A stretch of 5,024 nt of DNA from Pseudomonadota bacterium (GTDB lineage Bacteria; Pseudomonadota; Alphaproteobacteria; Rhizobiales; Devosiaceae): the NCBI GenBank assembly GCA_023437755.1, contig JAEZFJ010000225.1:1-5024 (forward strand), in the 5' to 3' direction. The notes under the pieces were generated by a model. The model had not been told where the DNA came from, searched no databases, and saw only the letters and a program-made list of their open reading frames with translations. Position 1 is the stretch's first letter; each line of letters starts with the position of its first letter. A program made the position numbers and the translations under genes. Positions 1-4,958 of this stretch are shown here, piece by piece.

Positions 1-1232
1 GCCCAGTCGAGCAGCTTTCCTGCCTGGTTGGGCGAAGCGGCCAGCCAGTGGTCGAAGGCGTCGCGCAGGGCGTTGTCGACGATGCGGGTCGCTTCGCCCG
101 AGGCCAGCTTGTCCTTCGTCTGCCCGACGAATTCCGGCTCGCGGATGAAGACCGACAGCATGGCGCTGCAGTGCGCCAGCACGTCCTCGGCGGTGAGGAT
201 CGAGGCGGCCTTGTTCTTGGTCAGTTCGGCGTAGTTCTTGAGGCCGCGGAGCAGGGCTGTGCGAAGGCCGGATTCGTGCGTGCCGCCGTCGGGCGTCGGC
301 ACGGTGTTGCAGTAGGAGGAGACGCCGCCATCGCCGACGGTCCAGGCAATCGCCCATTCGACGGCGCCGTGGCTGCCGGCCTTGCCCAGATTGCCGGAGA
401 AGATGTCATCGACCACCCGCGTCTCGCCCTCGATGCGGGCTTCCATGATGTCGCGCAGGCCGCCGGGATAGTGGAACACGGCCTTGGCCGGGACTTCGCT
501 GGTGACGAGGCTCTCATCGCAGCTCCAGCGCAACTCGACGCCGCCGAACAGGTACGCCTTGGCCCGGGTCATCCGGAACAGCCGCTCGGGCGAGAAGTGG
601 GCCGTGTCGCCGAAAATCTGCGGATCGGGATGGAAGCGGGTGGTGGTGCCACGACGATTGTTGACGCGGCCGATAGCGGTCACGTCCTCGACCACTTTGC
701 CGCGGCTGAAGATGATGCGGTGCAGCTGCTGGTCGCGCGCGACCTCCACCACCATCTCGTCAGAGAGTGCGTTGACCACGGAGACGCCGACGCCATGCAG
801 ACCACCTGAGGTCTCGTAGGCCTTGGAGTCGAACTTGCCGCCGGCGTGGAGCACCGTGTGCACGATCTCGAGGGTCGAGCGATTGGGGAACTTCGGGTGC
901 TTCTCGACCGGAATGCCGCGGCCATTATCGGTAACCGTGATGTAGCCGTCGGCCCCCAGATGCACCTCGATCCGGTTGGCGTGGCCCGCAATGGCCTCGT
1001 CCATGGAGTTATCGATCACCTCGGCGAAGAGGTGGTGCAGGGCATTCGCGTCGGTGCCCCCGATATACATGCCGGGACGGCGGGGTACCGGTTCGAGGCC
1101 CTCGAGAATCTCGATGTCGGCGGCCGAATAGCTCGGCGCAGCCGCGGCCTTGGATGGGGCGCGGGGCTCGGGGGCGGCATCAACCGGCACAGCTTCGGGC
1201 CGGGCGCCGAAAAGGTCGTTGTCTTCAGACAT
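1..1232 (-). CDS. parE: DNA topoisomerase IV subunit B (ParE), N-terminal part, cut by window edge
   Basis: ParE is the ATPase subunit of topoisomerase IV; with ParC it decatenates daughter chromosomes using ATP. Reading the minus strand from the ATG at 1232-1230 gives 410 open codons. An Ala/Pro-rich N-terminal tail (about 35 residues) precedes the GHKL ATPase domain. Its N box has E71, N75 and D78 (EVIDNSMDEA), then come DNGRGIP (102-108) and the glycine-rich GGLHGVG (143-149). MYIGGTD followed by ALHHLFAEVIDNSMDEA is the ParE form; GyrB normally has MYIGDT and a different N box. The transducer domain follows, and the window ends before the TOPRIM domain (EGDSA) expected shortly after residue 420, so about 250 residues are missing. 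The start is supported by the lack of better upstream candidates and a weak GGACGA just upstream. The reading frame is intact with no frameshift. Large plus-strand frames over this region are shadows. Confidence 0.95.
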   Translation of the reverse strand, partial: MSEDNDLFGARPEAVPVDAAPEPRAPSKAAAAPSYSAADIEILEGLEPVPRRPGMYIGGTDANALHHLFAEVIDNSMDEAIAGHANRIEVHLGADGYITVTDNGRGIPVEKHPKFPNRSTLEIVHTVLHAGGKFDSKAYETSGGLHGVGVSVVNALSDEMVVEVARDQQLHRIIFSRGKVVEDVTAIGRVNNRRGTTTRFHPDPQIFGDTAHFSPERLFRMTRAKAYLFGGVELRWSCDESLVTSEVPAKAVFHYPGGLRDIMEARIEGETRVVDDIFSGNLGKAGSHGAVEWAIAWTVGDGGVSSYCNTVPTPDGGTHESGLRTALLRGLKNYAELTKNKAASILTAEDVLAHCSAMLSVFIREPEFVGQTKDKLASGEATRIVDNALRDAFDHWLAASPNQAGKLLDW

Positions 1233-1266
1233 GCGTCGTCCGTGTTGAGGACCGAATCGGGAACGT

Positions 1267-1280
1267 TGGTTCTATCATAC
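1267..1280 (-). promoter_or_regulatory. Possible parE promoter (-10 element)
   Basis: Reading the minus strand, TATGAT lies at 1279-1274, one mismatch from the sigma70 -10 consensus, about 40 nt upstream of the parE ATG. A transcript would start near 1267 and leave a leader of about 35 nt. No good TTGACA-like element lies 16-18 nt upstream (TTCAAG is 14 nt away), so the call rests mainly on the -10 match and its position. Confidence 0.35.
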
Positions 1281-1418
1281 CTGCCGGCGAGCGCTTGAAT
1301 CGCCTTGTGCCCAGCTCTTCCCCAACAACCGGATGAACGAAGATGAACGGTGGCTGAACGGCCCGTTGGCCATCAGTTCAAGCAACCGGACGCAGAATGA
1401 GGAATTGCCCCTCCGATA

Positions 1419-1440
1419 GCGCCAGAAGGCGCGGAAAGGA
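1419..1440 (+). promoter_or_regulatory. Hairpin and ribosome binding site before the secreted-protein gene
   Basis: GCGCC (1419-1423) and GGCGC (1428-1432) form a perfect 5-bp stem around an AGAA loop. A purine-rich GGAAAGGA (1433-1440) follows immediately and lies 6 nt before the ATG at 1447. The ribosome binding site is strong and fixes this start. The hairpin ends exactly where the Shine-Dalgarno begins, so it may stabilise or tune the mRNA 5' region, which is inference. Confidence 0.5.
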
Positions 1441-1446
1441 ACCGCC

Positions 1447-1761
1447 ATGCGCAAGCTTGCAGCAATCGTGATCGCGAGCGCCGGGATGCTGGTCCAACCG
1501 GTCGCCGCGCAGAACCTCAACTTCGGCATCTTCTTCGGGGACGAGCGATCGGATTTCTATCCGGAGCGGATCACCTGCCTCAACGACTACCAGGTGCGCC
1601 AGGCCGTTGCCGCCCGCGGCTACGACAACATCGCGCTCAATGTCGAGATGGACAAGCATATCCAGGTGCGGGCGACGCGGGACGGCTGGGTGTGGCTGCT
1701 GGACTTCAACATCTGCACGGGCCGGATCGAGGGCAGGGAGCAGTTGCGGCCCGCAGGGTAG
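1447..1761 (+). CDS. Small secreted (periplasmic) protein of unknown function, PepSY-like pattern
   Basis: This encodes 104 residues and I do not recognise a named family. The N-terminus is a classic Sec signal peptide: MRK, a hydrophobic stretch (L4-L15), then a VAA cleavage motif ending at residue 21, leaving a mature protein of about 83 residues. The mature part has one predicted helix (DYQVRQAVAARGY, 47-59) followed by beta-strand-like segments (IALNVEM, IQVRAT, WVWLLDFN) and ends near CTGRIEG. Helix, Gly-Tyr turn, strands and a final Asp-x-x-x-x-TG-x-I resembles the PepSY fold, a small periplasmic domain often linked to protease inhibition, but this is pattern matching only. Two cysteines, C44 and C90, could form a disulfide in the periplasm. 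The gene diverges from parE and is followed by a gene-poor gap, so it is probably monocistronic. The strong GGAAAGGA site 6 nt upstream supports the start. Confidence 0.8.
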   Translation: MRKLAAIVIASAGMLVQPVAAQNLNFGIFFGDERSDFYPERITCLNDYQVRQAVAARGYDNIALNVEMDKHIQVRATRDGWVWLLDFNICTGRIEGREQLRPAG

Positions 1762-1819
1762 GCGTGCCCGCCTGTGCCAAGATCGGGCGCCGGATTTACA
1801 TTCCGTTTGCTTCTTGAAA

Positions 1820-1835
1820 GCACTTTCTTAAGTGC
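1820..1835. repeat. Short perfect inverted repeat downstream of the secreted-protein gene
   Basis: GCACTT (1820-1825) and AAGTGC (1830-1835) pair perfectly around TCTT. There is no U-tract after it on the plus strand (CCGCCG follows), so it is not a clear intrinsic terminator. It may be an mRNA 3'-end stabiliser or part of a protein-binding site. Confidence 0.45.
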
Positions 1836-1852
1836 CCGCCGCTACAACCAAG

Positions 1853-1884
1853 GCATACGGTTTTGGTCTGGAGTAGCCGTATGC
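1853..1884. repeat. 8-bp perfect inverted repeat, 16-nt spacer
   Basis: GCATACGG (1853-1860) is exactly inverted as CCGTATGC (1877-1884). As RNA it forms a hairpin with a 16-nt loop starting TTTT. As DNA the arms are centred 24 bp apart, too wide for a compact operator but possible for a looping or dimer-of-dimers site. It lies in a gap with no convincing gene. Confidence 0.55.
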
Positions 1885-1943
1885 AAGCCGACCGGGAAAC
1901 TTGTTCTGCGTACCCTGTCCCGCTCGGCTCGAGCCGCCTTCTT

Positions 1944-1992
1944 GATCGGCCGTTTGCCGGATTTTCAGGTATTGCGTACCGGCTGGCCGATC
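1944..1992 (+). other. Long interrupted hairpin (13 paired positions) in intergenic region
   Basis: GATCGGCC (1944-1951) pairs with GGCCGATC (1985-1992). Inside it GCCGG (1956-1960) pairs with CCGGC (1979-1983), separated from the outer stem by a 4-nt/1-nt internal loop. The upstream neighbour is the perfect palindrome CGGCTCGAGCCG (1925-1936). The two structures, with the terminator-like hairpin right after them, suggest a structured transcript such as a small RNA or a long untranslated region. The strand is a guess based on the downstream terminator-like sequence. Confidence 0.4.
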
Positions 1993-1998
1993 TGACTG

Positions 1999-2023
1999 CC
2001 CCGCGTTCGGGGTTGTTGCTTTG
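1999..2023 (+). terminator. Candidate intrinsic terminator
   Basis: CCCCG (1999-2003) and CGGGG (2008-2012) form a 5-bp GC stem with a CGTT loop, followed directly by the T-rich TTGTTGCTTT. The stem is short and the T-tract is interrupted by G and C, so efficiency would be modest. It could end a transcript from the secreted-protein gene or from an intergenic small RNA, insulating the downstream leader/ABC-F unit. Confidence 0.4.
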
Positions 2024-2044
2024 TATCTCCGCCCTATTCTACTT
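2013..2044 (+). promoter_or_regulatory. Weak candidate promoter for the leader peptide/ABC-F transcript
   Basis: TTGTTG (2013-2018) and TATTCT (2035-2040) are spaced by 16 nt; an overlapping alternative is TTGCTT (2016-2021) with CTACTT (2039-2044) at 17 nt. Either would start RNA near 2047-2051, about 70 nt before the leader ATG. The matches are only partial and the region overlaps the T-tract of the preceding hairpin, so this is the best local candidate rather than a firm call. Confidence 0.3.
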
Positions 2045-2052
2045 CGCGTGAA

Positions 2053-2076
2053 CCGGTTGCCATTGCTGGCAGCCGG
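2053..2076 (+). promoter_or_regulatory. Strong hairpin in the 5' leader of the ABC-F transcript
   Basis: Positions 2053-2062 (CCGGTTGCCA) pair with 2067-2076 (TGGCAGCCGG) through 10 consecutive base pairs including one G-U, closed by a TTGC loop. It would lie close to the 5' end of a transcript beginning near 2047, where it could protect the RNA from decay. It leaves the leader ribosome binding site (2107-2113) free. The sequence after it (CGCTATTTGTCC) is not a proper U-tract, so a terminator role is less likely. Confidence 0.45.
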
Positions 2077-2106
2077 CGCTATTTGTCCGCCATCGATCAC
2101 GCCAAC

Positions 2107-2112
2107 AGGAGG
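2107..2112 (+). promoter_or_regulatory. Near-ideal ribosome binding site of the leader peptide
   Basis: AGGAGG at 2107-2112 lies 5 nt before the ATG at 2118. It is the best Shine-Dalgarno match in the window and much stronger than the site in front of the downstream ABC-F gene, which has only a GGA (2302-2304). The contrast is typical of a leader ORF meant to be translated constitutively. Confidence 0.7.
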
Positions 2113-2117
2113 GCTGC

Positions 2118-2186
2118 ATGCATAGCTACAAGCATCATCGTCAGCGCGGCCCCGTCTTCGCCCTGCGGTTTTCGCTGCAGGGCTGA
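2118..2186 (+). CDS. 22-residue regulatory leader peptide upstream of ABC-F gene
   Basis: The ORF starts at the ATG 2118, begins MHSYKHHRQRG and ends ALRFSLQG before TGA at 2184-2186. It is very basic (K5, R8, R10, R17 plus three His). R8-Q9-R10 fits the +X+ pattern at which macrolide-bound ribosomes are known to arrest, as in Erm leader peptides. It is probably not a functional protein but a sensor whose translation state controls the ABC-F gene 127 nt downstream. Codons 9-10 (CAGCGC, 2142-2147) are complementary to GCGCTG at 2191-2196, and the last codons lie inside a 7-bp hairpin (2160-2166 with 2177-2183), both expected of a ribosome-controlled switch. The peptide is short and unverified; conservation across relatives would settle it. 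Confidence 0.65.
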   Translation: MHSYKHHRQRGPVFALRFSLQG

Positions 2187-2293
2187 CCAGGCGCTGGTCC
2201 GGACCTCCTTCTTCGGTCTCCTACCACTGGTTTGCCCATCCTGACGGTTCGCGTTCAGCGCCGTCATTTCTGGCAATGAGGCGCTGCTGCGCC
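2140..2293 (+). promoter_or_regulatory. Candidate ribosome-mediated attenuator with alternative pairings
   Basis: Four segments alternate in complementarity: 1 = CAGCGC (2142-2147, inside the leader ORF), 2 = GGCGCTG (2190-2196), 3 = CAGCGCC (2256-2262), 4 = GGCGCTG (2280-2286). Pairings 1:2, 2:3 and 3:4 are possible, and 2:3 excludes both others. Local hairpins also compete: 2160-2166 with 2177-2183, 2185-2190 with 2194-2199, the terminator-like 2242-2266, and 2280-2284 with 2289-2293. In the inferred model, a ribosome stalled at codons 9-10 covers segment 1, segment 2 pairs with 3, and the hairpin at 2242-2266 cannot form, letting RNA polymerase read into the ABC-F gene. Without a stall, segment 2 is occupied by segment 1 or its local partner and the terminator forms. 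The pairings are seen; the switching is inference. Confidence 0.5.
2242..2271 (+). terminator. Terminator-like hairpin before the ABC-F gene
   Basis: TGACGG (2242-2247) pairs with CCGTCA (2261-2266), and CGC (2250-2252) pairs with GCG (2258-2260), giving 9 bp with a 2-nt bulge and a GTTCA loop. TTTCT (2267-2271) follows, a short and imperfect T-tract. Its 3' arm shares bases with segment 3 of the proposed attenuator (2256-2262), so pairing of that segment elsewhere would prevent it. It may be a leaky regulated terminator, or simply a structure that hinders translation. Confidence 0.4.
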
Positions 2294-2313
2294 GCACCAA
2301 TGGAATTCTCCCG

Positions 2314-3837
2314 ATGGGATCGATCAGTCTCCGCAACGCCGGCGTCATCGCCACCGAACCGCTATTTTCCAATCTCGACATCGTCATTGCCGAAGGCGAC
2401 CGGCTTGGCCTCGTGGCCGGCAATGGTCACGGCAAGACAACGCTCTTGCGTGCCATGGCCGGCCTGGCCGAACTCACCACTGGCGACATCGTGCGCTCGC
2501 GGGGGCTGACGGTGGGCTATGTCGAGCAGGACATGCCCACGGCTTCGCTCGGCCTGACGTTGCGCGATGCGGTGCTCGAGGCGTTGCCCGAAGCAGAACG
2601 GGACTATGAAGCCTGGCGCGTGGAGGTGGCGCTCGACGAGTTCGAGACGCCTGCCGAGATGCGGGACCGGCTGGTTGGCGAGCTCAGTGGCGGCTGGCAA
2701 CGGATCGCCTTGATTGCGCGAACCTGGGTGCAGCAGCCGGATTTGCTGCTGCTCGACGAACCGACCAACCACCTCGACCTGACCCGGCTGGCGCAGCTGG
2801 AGCGCTGGCTGGCGGGCGTATCGAAGTCGGTTCCGGTGGTGATCGCCAGCCACGACCGGCAGTTTCTGGACAACACCACTAACCGGACGCTGTTTCTCAG
2901 GCCGATGGAGTCCGTAACCTTTGCGTTGCCGTTCAGCCGGGCGCGTCTCGCGCTGGCGGAGGCCGATGAAGCGGCGGAGGCTCAGCGCGAGCGGGAGCTC
3001 AAGGAGGCCGAGCGGCTACGCAAGCAGGCGGCAAAGCTCACCAATATCGGCATCAATTCGGGCAGCGACCTGCTGGTGGTGAAGTCGAAATACCTGCGCG
3101 AGCGCGCGGCAAAGATCGAGGCGGCGGCGGCCGAGGTGCATCGGGAGCGGAGCGGCGAGATACGCCTGGTCAATGCCGGGGCGCAGGCCAAGGTCATGCT
3201 TGCATTCGAGGATGTGGAGGTGGCGTCACCTGACGGCAGGGCCTTGTTCCGGATCGACAAGCTGCACGTGTTCCAGGGCGATCGCGTGGTGCTGCTCGGC
3301 GCGAACGGAACGGGCAAGTCGCAACTGCTGAAGCTCGTGCACCGCGCGCTGAGCGGCGCGGCGGTATCGGGACTCCGGACAAGCCCGCAGGCGGTCTGTG
3401 GCTATCTGGACCAGGCGTTGTCGCTGTTGCCGGAGAAGCAGACCCCGACAGAAGTGCTCCAGCGTTTCAACGTCGGGGACCAGCGCCGACGCAGCCTGCT
3501 GGCTGGGGCCGGGTTCTCGGTGGAGCTGCAGGGCAGGCGGGTGGGACAGCTTTCCTACGGGCAGCGGACCAGGCTCGGTCTGCTGGTGCTGAGGCTCGCC
3601 GAGCCCAATCTCTACCTGCTGGACGAGCCCACCAACCACCTGGATATCCCGGGCCAGGAGCGGCTGGAGGACGAGGTCGTCAGCCACGGCGCCACCTGTC
3701 TGCTGGTCTCGCACGACCGCAGCTTCGTTCGTGGCCTGGGCAGCCGTTTCCTGCAGATCGAGGGCAAGCGCTTGCGGGAGGTGGCCTCGCCGGACGCCTT
3801 CTTTGCTGCGGCCGAACAATGTGATGGACGTGCGTGA
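2314..3837 (+). CDS. ABC-F family ATPase (ribosome-associated, possible antibiotic-resistance factor)
   Basis: This is a 507-residue soluble protein with two ABC ATPase domains and no membrane segments, the architecture of ABC-F proteins, which bind the ribosomal E site and act on the peptidyl-transferase centre. Domain 1 has Walker A GNGHGKTT (36-43), signature LSGGWQ (124-129) and Walker B LLLLDEPTNHLD with D148 and catalytic E149. A charged helical linker (about 205-285, rich in Ala, Glu, Arg and Lys) corresponds to the P-site tRNA interaction motif region. Domain 2 has Walker A GANGTGKS (329-336), signature LSYGQ (413-417) and Walker B YLLDEPTNHLD with D437 and E438. Both sites look catalytically competent; SYGQ in place of SGGQ is a deviation. 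The ATG at 2314 has only a weak GGA 9 nt upstream, and no upstream ATG exists in frame before a TGA at 2242. Placement behind a leader peptide favours an inducible resistance-type member, but a housekeeping translation factor cannot be excluded. Confidence 0.9.
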   Translation: MGSISLRNAGVIATEPLFSNLDIVIAEGDRLGLVAGNGHGKTTLLRAMAGLAELTTGDIVRSRGLTVGYVEQDMPTASLGLTLRDAVLEALPEAERDYEAWRVEVALDEFETPAEMRDRLVGELSGGWQRIALIARTWVQQPDLLLLDEPTNHLDLTRLAQLERWLAGVSKSVPVVIASHDRQFLDNTTNRTLFLRPMESVTFALPFSRARLALAEADEAAEAQRERELKEAERLRKQAAKLTNIGINSGSDLLVVKSKYLRERAAKIEAAAAEVHRERSGEIRLVNAGAQAKVMLAFEDVEVASPDGRALFRIDKLHVFQGDRVVLLGANGTGKSQLLKLVHRALSGAAVSGLRTSPQAVCGYLDQALSLLPEKQTPTEVLQRFNVGDQRRRSLLAGAGFSVELQGRRVGQLSYGQRTRLGLLVLRLAEPNLYLLDEPTNHLDIPGQERLEDEVVSHGATCLLVSHDRSFVRGLGSRFLQIEGKRLREVASPDAFFAAAEQCDGRA

Positions 3838-3851
3838 CCACTCGTTAGGAG

Positions 3852-3873
3852 TTTGAGCCTAGATAATCTCAAA
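3852..3873 (+). promoter_or_regulatory. Possible promoter/operator before the PilZ gene
   Basis: TTTGAG (3852-3857) is inverted as CTCAAA (3868-3873). The spacer contains GATAAT (3862-3867), a good -10-like element. A transcript from it would start near 3873, about 23 nt before the chosen PilZ start. No convincing -35 lies 16-18 nt upstream, so the promoter would need an activator or be weak. The inverted repeat framing the -10 would suit a repressor site. It is also the only signal in the 58-nt gap after the ABC-F gene, and read-through from that gene is possible. Confidence 0.3.
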
Positions 3874-3895
3874 GTCGAAAGGATTGGGGGAAGCC

Positions 3896-4567
3896 TTGTC
3901 GTCTGCACTGTTCGGGGATGATCTGCCGTCCCGATCGCAGTTCGAGTGGCACGACGTGCGCTTCATTGGAGCGGCGGGCGGGCGCTATGTTCTGCCCGAG
4001 CGCCGTGAAGGCACCGAGAAGCTGCCGGCTTATGCCTGCCGGTTGTGCTCGATCTCAACCCGCCTGGCGGTGGTGATCGGCCCCGTCGTGGGCAAGATCA
4101 ACGAACTGGTGACCGCCAATTTCGACACTTTCGGCATGCTTCGGGGCCGCATCAGCCGACGGCTGCCATCCGGCTTCGTCATGGATCTGATTCTGACCGA
4201 TGCCGAGCGCGACAAGCTGGGTGCGAAGATCATCTGGCAGCGCAAGCACGTCTACGAGCAGGTGCCGGACAAGCGCGAACACAAGCGCATCCTGCCGCGC
4301 GACCCCCGCACGGTGCTGACTCTGGCGGACGGCACCTGCATCCCCTGCTTCGTCATCGACATCTCGCAGTCGGGCGTGGCGGTGTCAGCCAATATCTGGC
4401 CGGAGATCGGCACTCCCATGGCTGTGGGCAAGCTGGTGGGACGGGTGGTGCGCAACCTCGATGTCGGCTTTGCGCTGCAGTTCATCCAGTTGCAGGAGTT
4501 CGAAGAGCTCGAGACGCTTATGGCGCCCCCCGTTGCCCCGGAAGCAAAGGCGGCCGCCGTCGGCTAA
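3896..4567 (+). CDS. PilZ domain protein (probable c-di-GMP receptor), tandem domains
   Basis: This encodes 223 residues from TTG 3896; numbers below use that start. The C-terminal half (about 120-210) is a PilZ domain with both c-di-GMP-binding motifs: RxxxR as R127-E-H-K-R131, and DxSxxG as D155-I-S-Q-S-G160. The N-terminal half (about 20-115) has the same layout of beta strands but a degenerate core (CSISTRLAVV in place of DxSxxG), so it looks like a second PilZ-like domain unable to bind the ligand. No signal peptide or membrane helix is visible, so it is likely a cytoplasmic effector linking c-di-GMP to motility, surface polysaccharide or the cell cycle; the target is unknown. No in-frame ATG lies near the N-terminus. 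TTG 3896 is preceded by AAAGGA (12 nt) and GGGGGA (4 nt). An alternative TTG at 3884 would add four residues but has its Shine-Dalgarno too close. Confidence 0.85.
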   Translation: MSSALFGDDLPSRSQFEWHDVRFIGAAGGRYVLPERREGTEKLPAYACRLCSISTRLAVVIGPVVGKINELVTANFDTFGMLRGRISRRLPSGFVMDLILTDAERDKLGAKIIWQRKHVYEQVPDKREHKRILPRDPRTVLTLADGTCIPCFVIDISQSGVAVSANIWPEIGTPMAVGKLVGRVVRNLDVGFALQFIQLQEFEELETLMAPPVAPEAKAAAVG

Positions 4568-4645
4568 GTGCTGGACCTTGCTGCGGAAAGCTTGCAAGCT
4601 GGCGGCCATAGTGGCCGTTCCGGCGGCGAGGCAGCGAGCGAGGCG

Positions 4646-4903
4646 ATGTACGCAATCTTCGATACCTATCTCAACCGCGACACCTGGCACACCACGGATC
4701 CTGCGGAAGACGAGGCGTTCTACCGTGCGCTCGGGCAGGTGATCGGGGACGCCGAGTTCGATCCCGAGGCCATGGGCGAGTACATGCGCATGGCCAAGGG
4801 ACTGTCCACGAACTCCCAGGATCTGCTTGCCGGCGTGATCCTGAAGCGGGTGGAGGACGCCCGCGCCGTCCAAAGCTTCCGGCGCTACAATTCCGCCGGT
4901 TAG
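4646..4903 (+). CDS. Small hypothetical protein, helical, unknown function
   Basis: From ATG 4646 this gives 85 residues, beginning MYAIFDTYLNRDTWHT and ending in a basic tail (RVEDARAVQSFRRYNSAG). It is acidic in the middle, largely helix-forming, and has no Cys, signal peptide or membrane segment. I recognise no family. The frame is open back to a GTG at 4568, directly after the PilZ stop, which would give 111 residues. I prefer 4646 because the extra 26 residues are low-complexity Gly/Ser/Ala and the internal ATG has GAGG-type purine runs (GAGGC at 4628-4632, GCGAGG at 4638-4643) upstream. It lies 78 nt after the PilZ gene on the same strand and may share its transcript. It converges on glnA, with only 55 nt between the two stop codons. 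Confidence 0.65.
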   Translation: MYAIFDTYLNRDTWHTTDPAEDEAFYRALGQVIGDAEFDPEAMGEYMRMAKGLSTNSQDLLAGVILKRVEDARAVQSFRRYNSAG

Positions 4904-4908
4904 TCCAC

Positions 4909-4934
4909 AAAAAAGGGGGCCCGCAGGGGCCCCC
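4909..4934 (-). terminator. Intrinsic terminator of glnA
   Basis: GGGGGCCC (4915-4922) and GGGCCCCC (4927-4934) form a perfect 8-bp GC stem with a 4-nt loop. On the minus strand it is followed by six T (complement of A at 4909-4914), a textbook intrinsic terminator 25 nt after the glnA stop. On the plus strand the sequence after the stem (TCCGTCG) has no T-run, but the A-run before it means the stem may still act weakly in that direction for the convergent gene ending at 4903. Confidence 0.9.
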
Positions 4935-4958
4935 TCCGTCGATTTGGTCCGTGCCTGA

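Noticed and set aside
48..1298. Long plus-strand frames of 253 and 150 codons opposite parE
   Set aside because: They are shadows of the parE coding strand; the minus-strand reading gives an unmistakable ParE ATPase domain.
1881..2051. 56-codon plus-strand ORF from ATG 1881 with GGAG 7 nt upstream and a hydrophobic C-terminus
   Set aside because: The ribosome binding site is plausible, but the sequence is low in coding character, has no recognisable pattern, and lies across several strong hairpins that look like RNA structure. It would deserve another look if conserved in relatives.
1828..2100. 90-codon minus-strand ORF over the intergenic gap
   Set aside because: No ribosome binding site, odd composition and no recognisable domain. 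GC-rich DNA produces such frames by chance.
3226..3819. 197-codon minus-strand frame opposite the ABC-F gene
   Set aside because: Antisense shadow of the second ATPase domain, with no start signal and no protein-like pattern.
4385..4873. 162-codon minus-strand frame across the PilZ and small genes
   Set aside because: It spans two plus-strand genes and their spacer, has no ribosome binding site, and reads as an antisense shadow.
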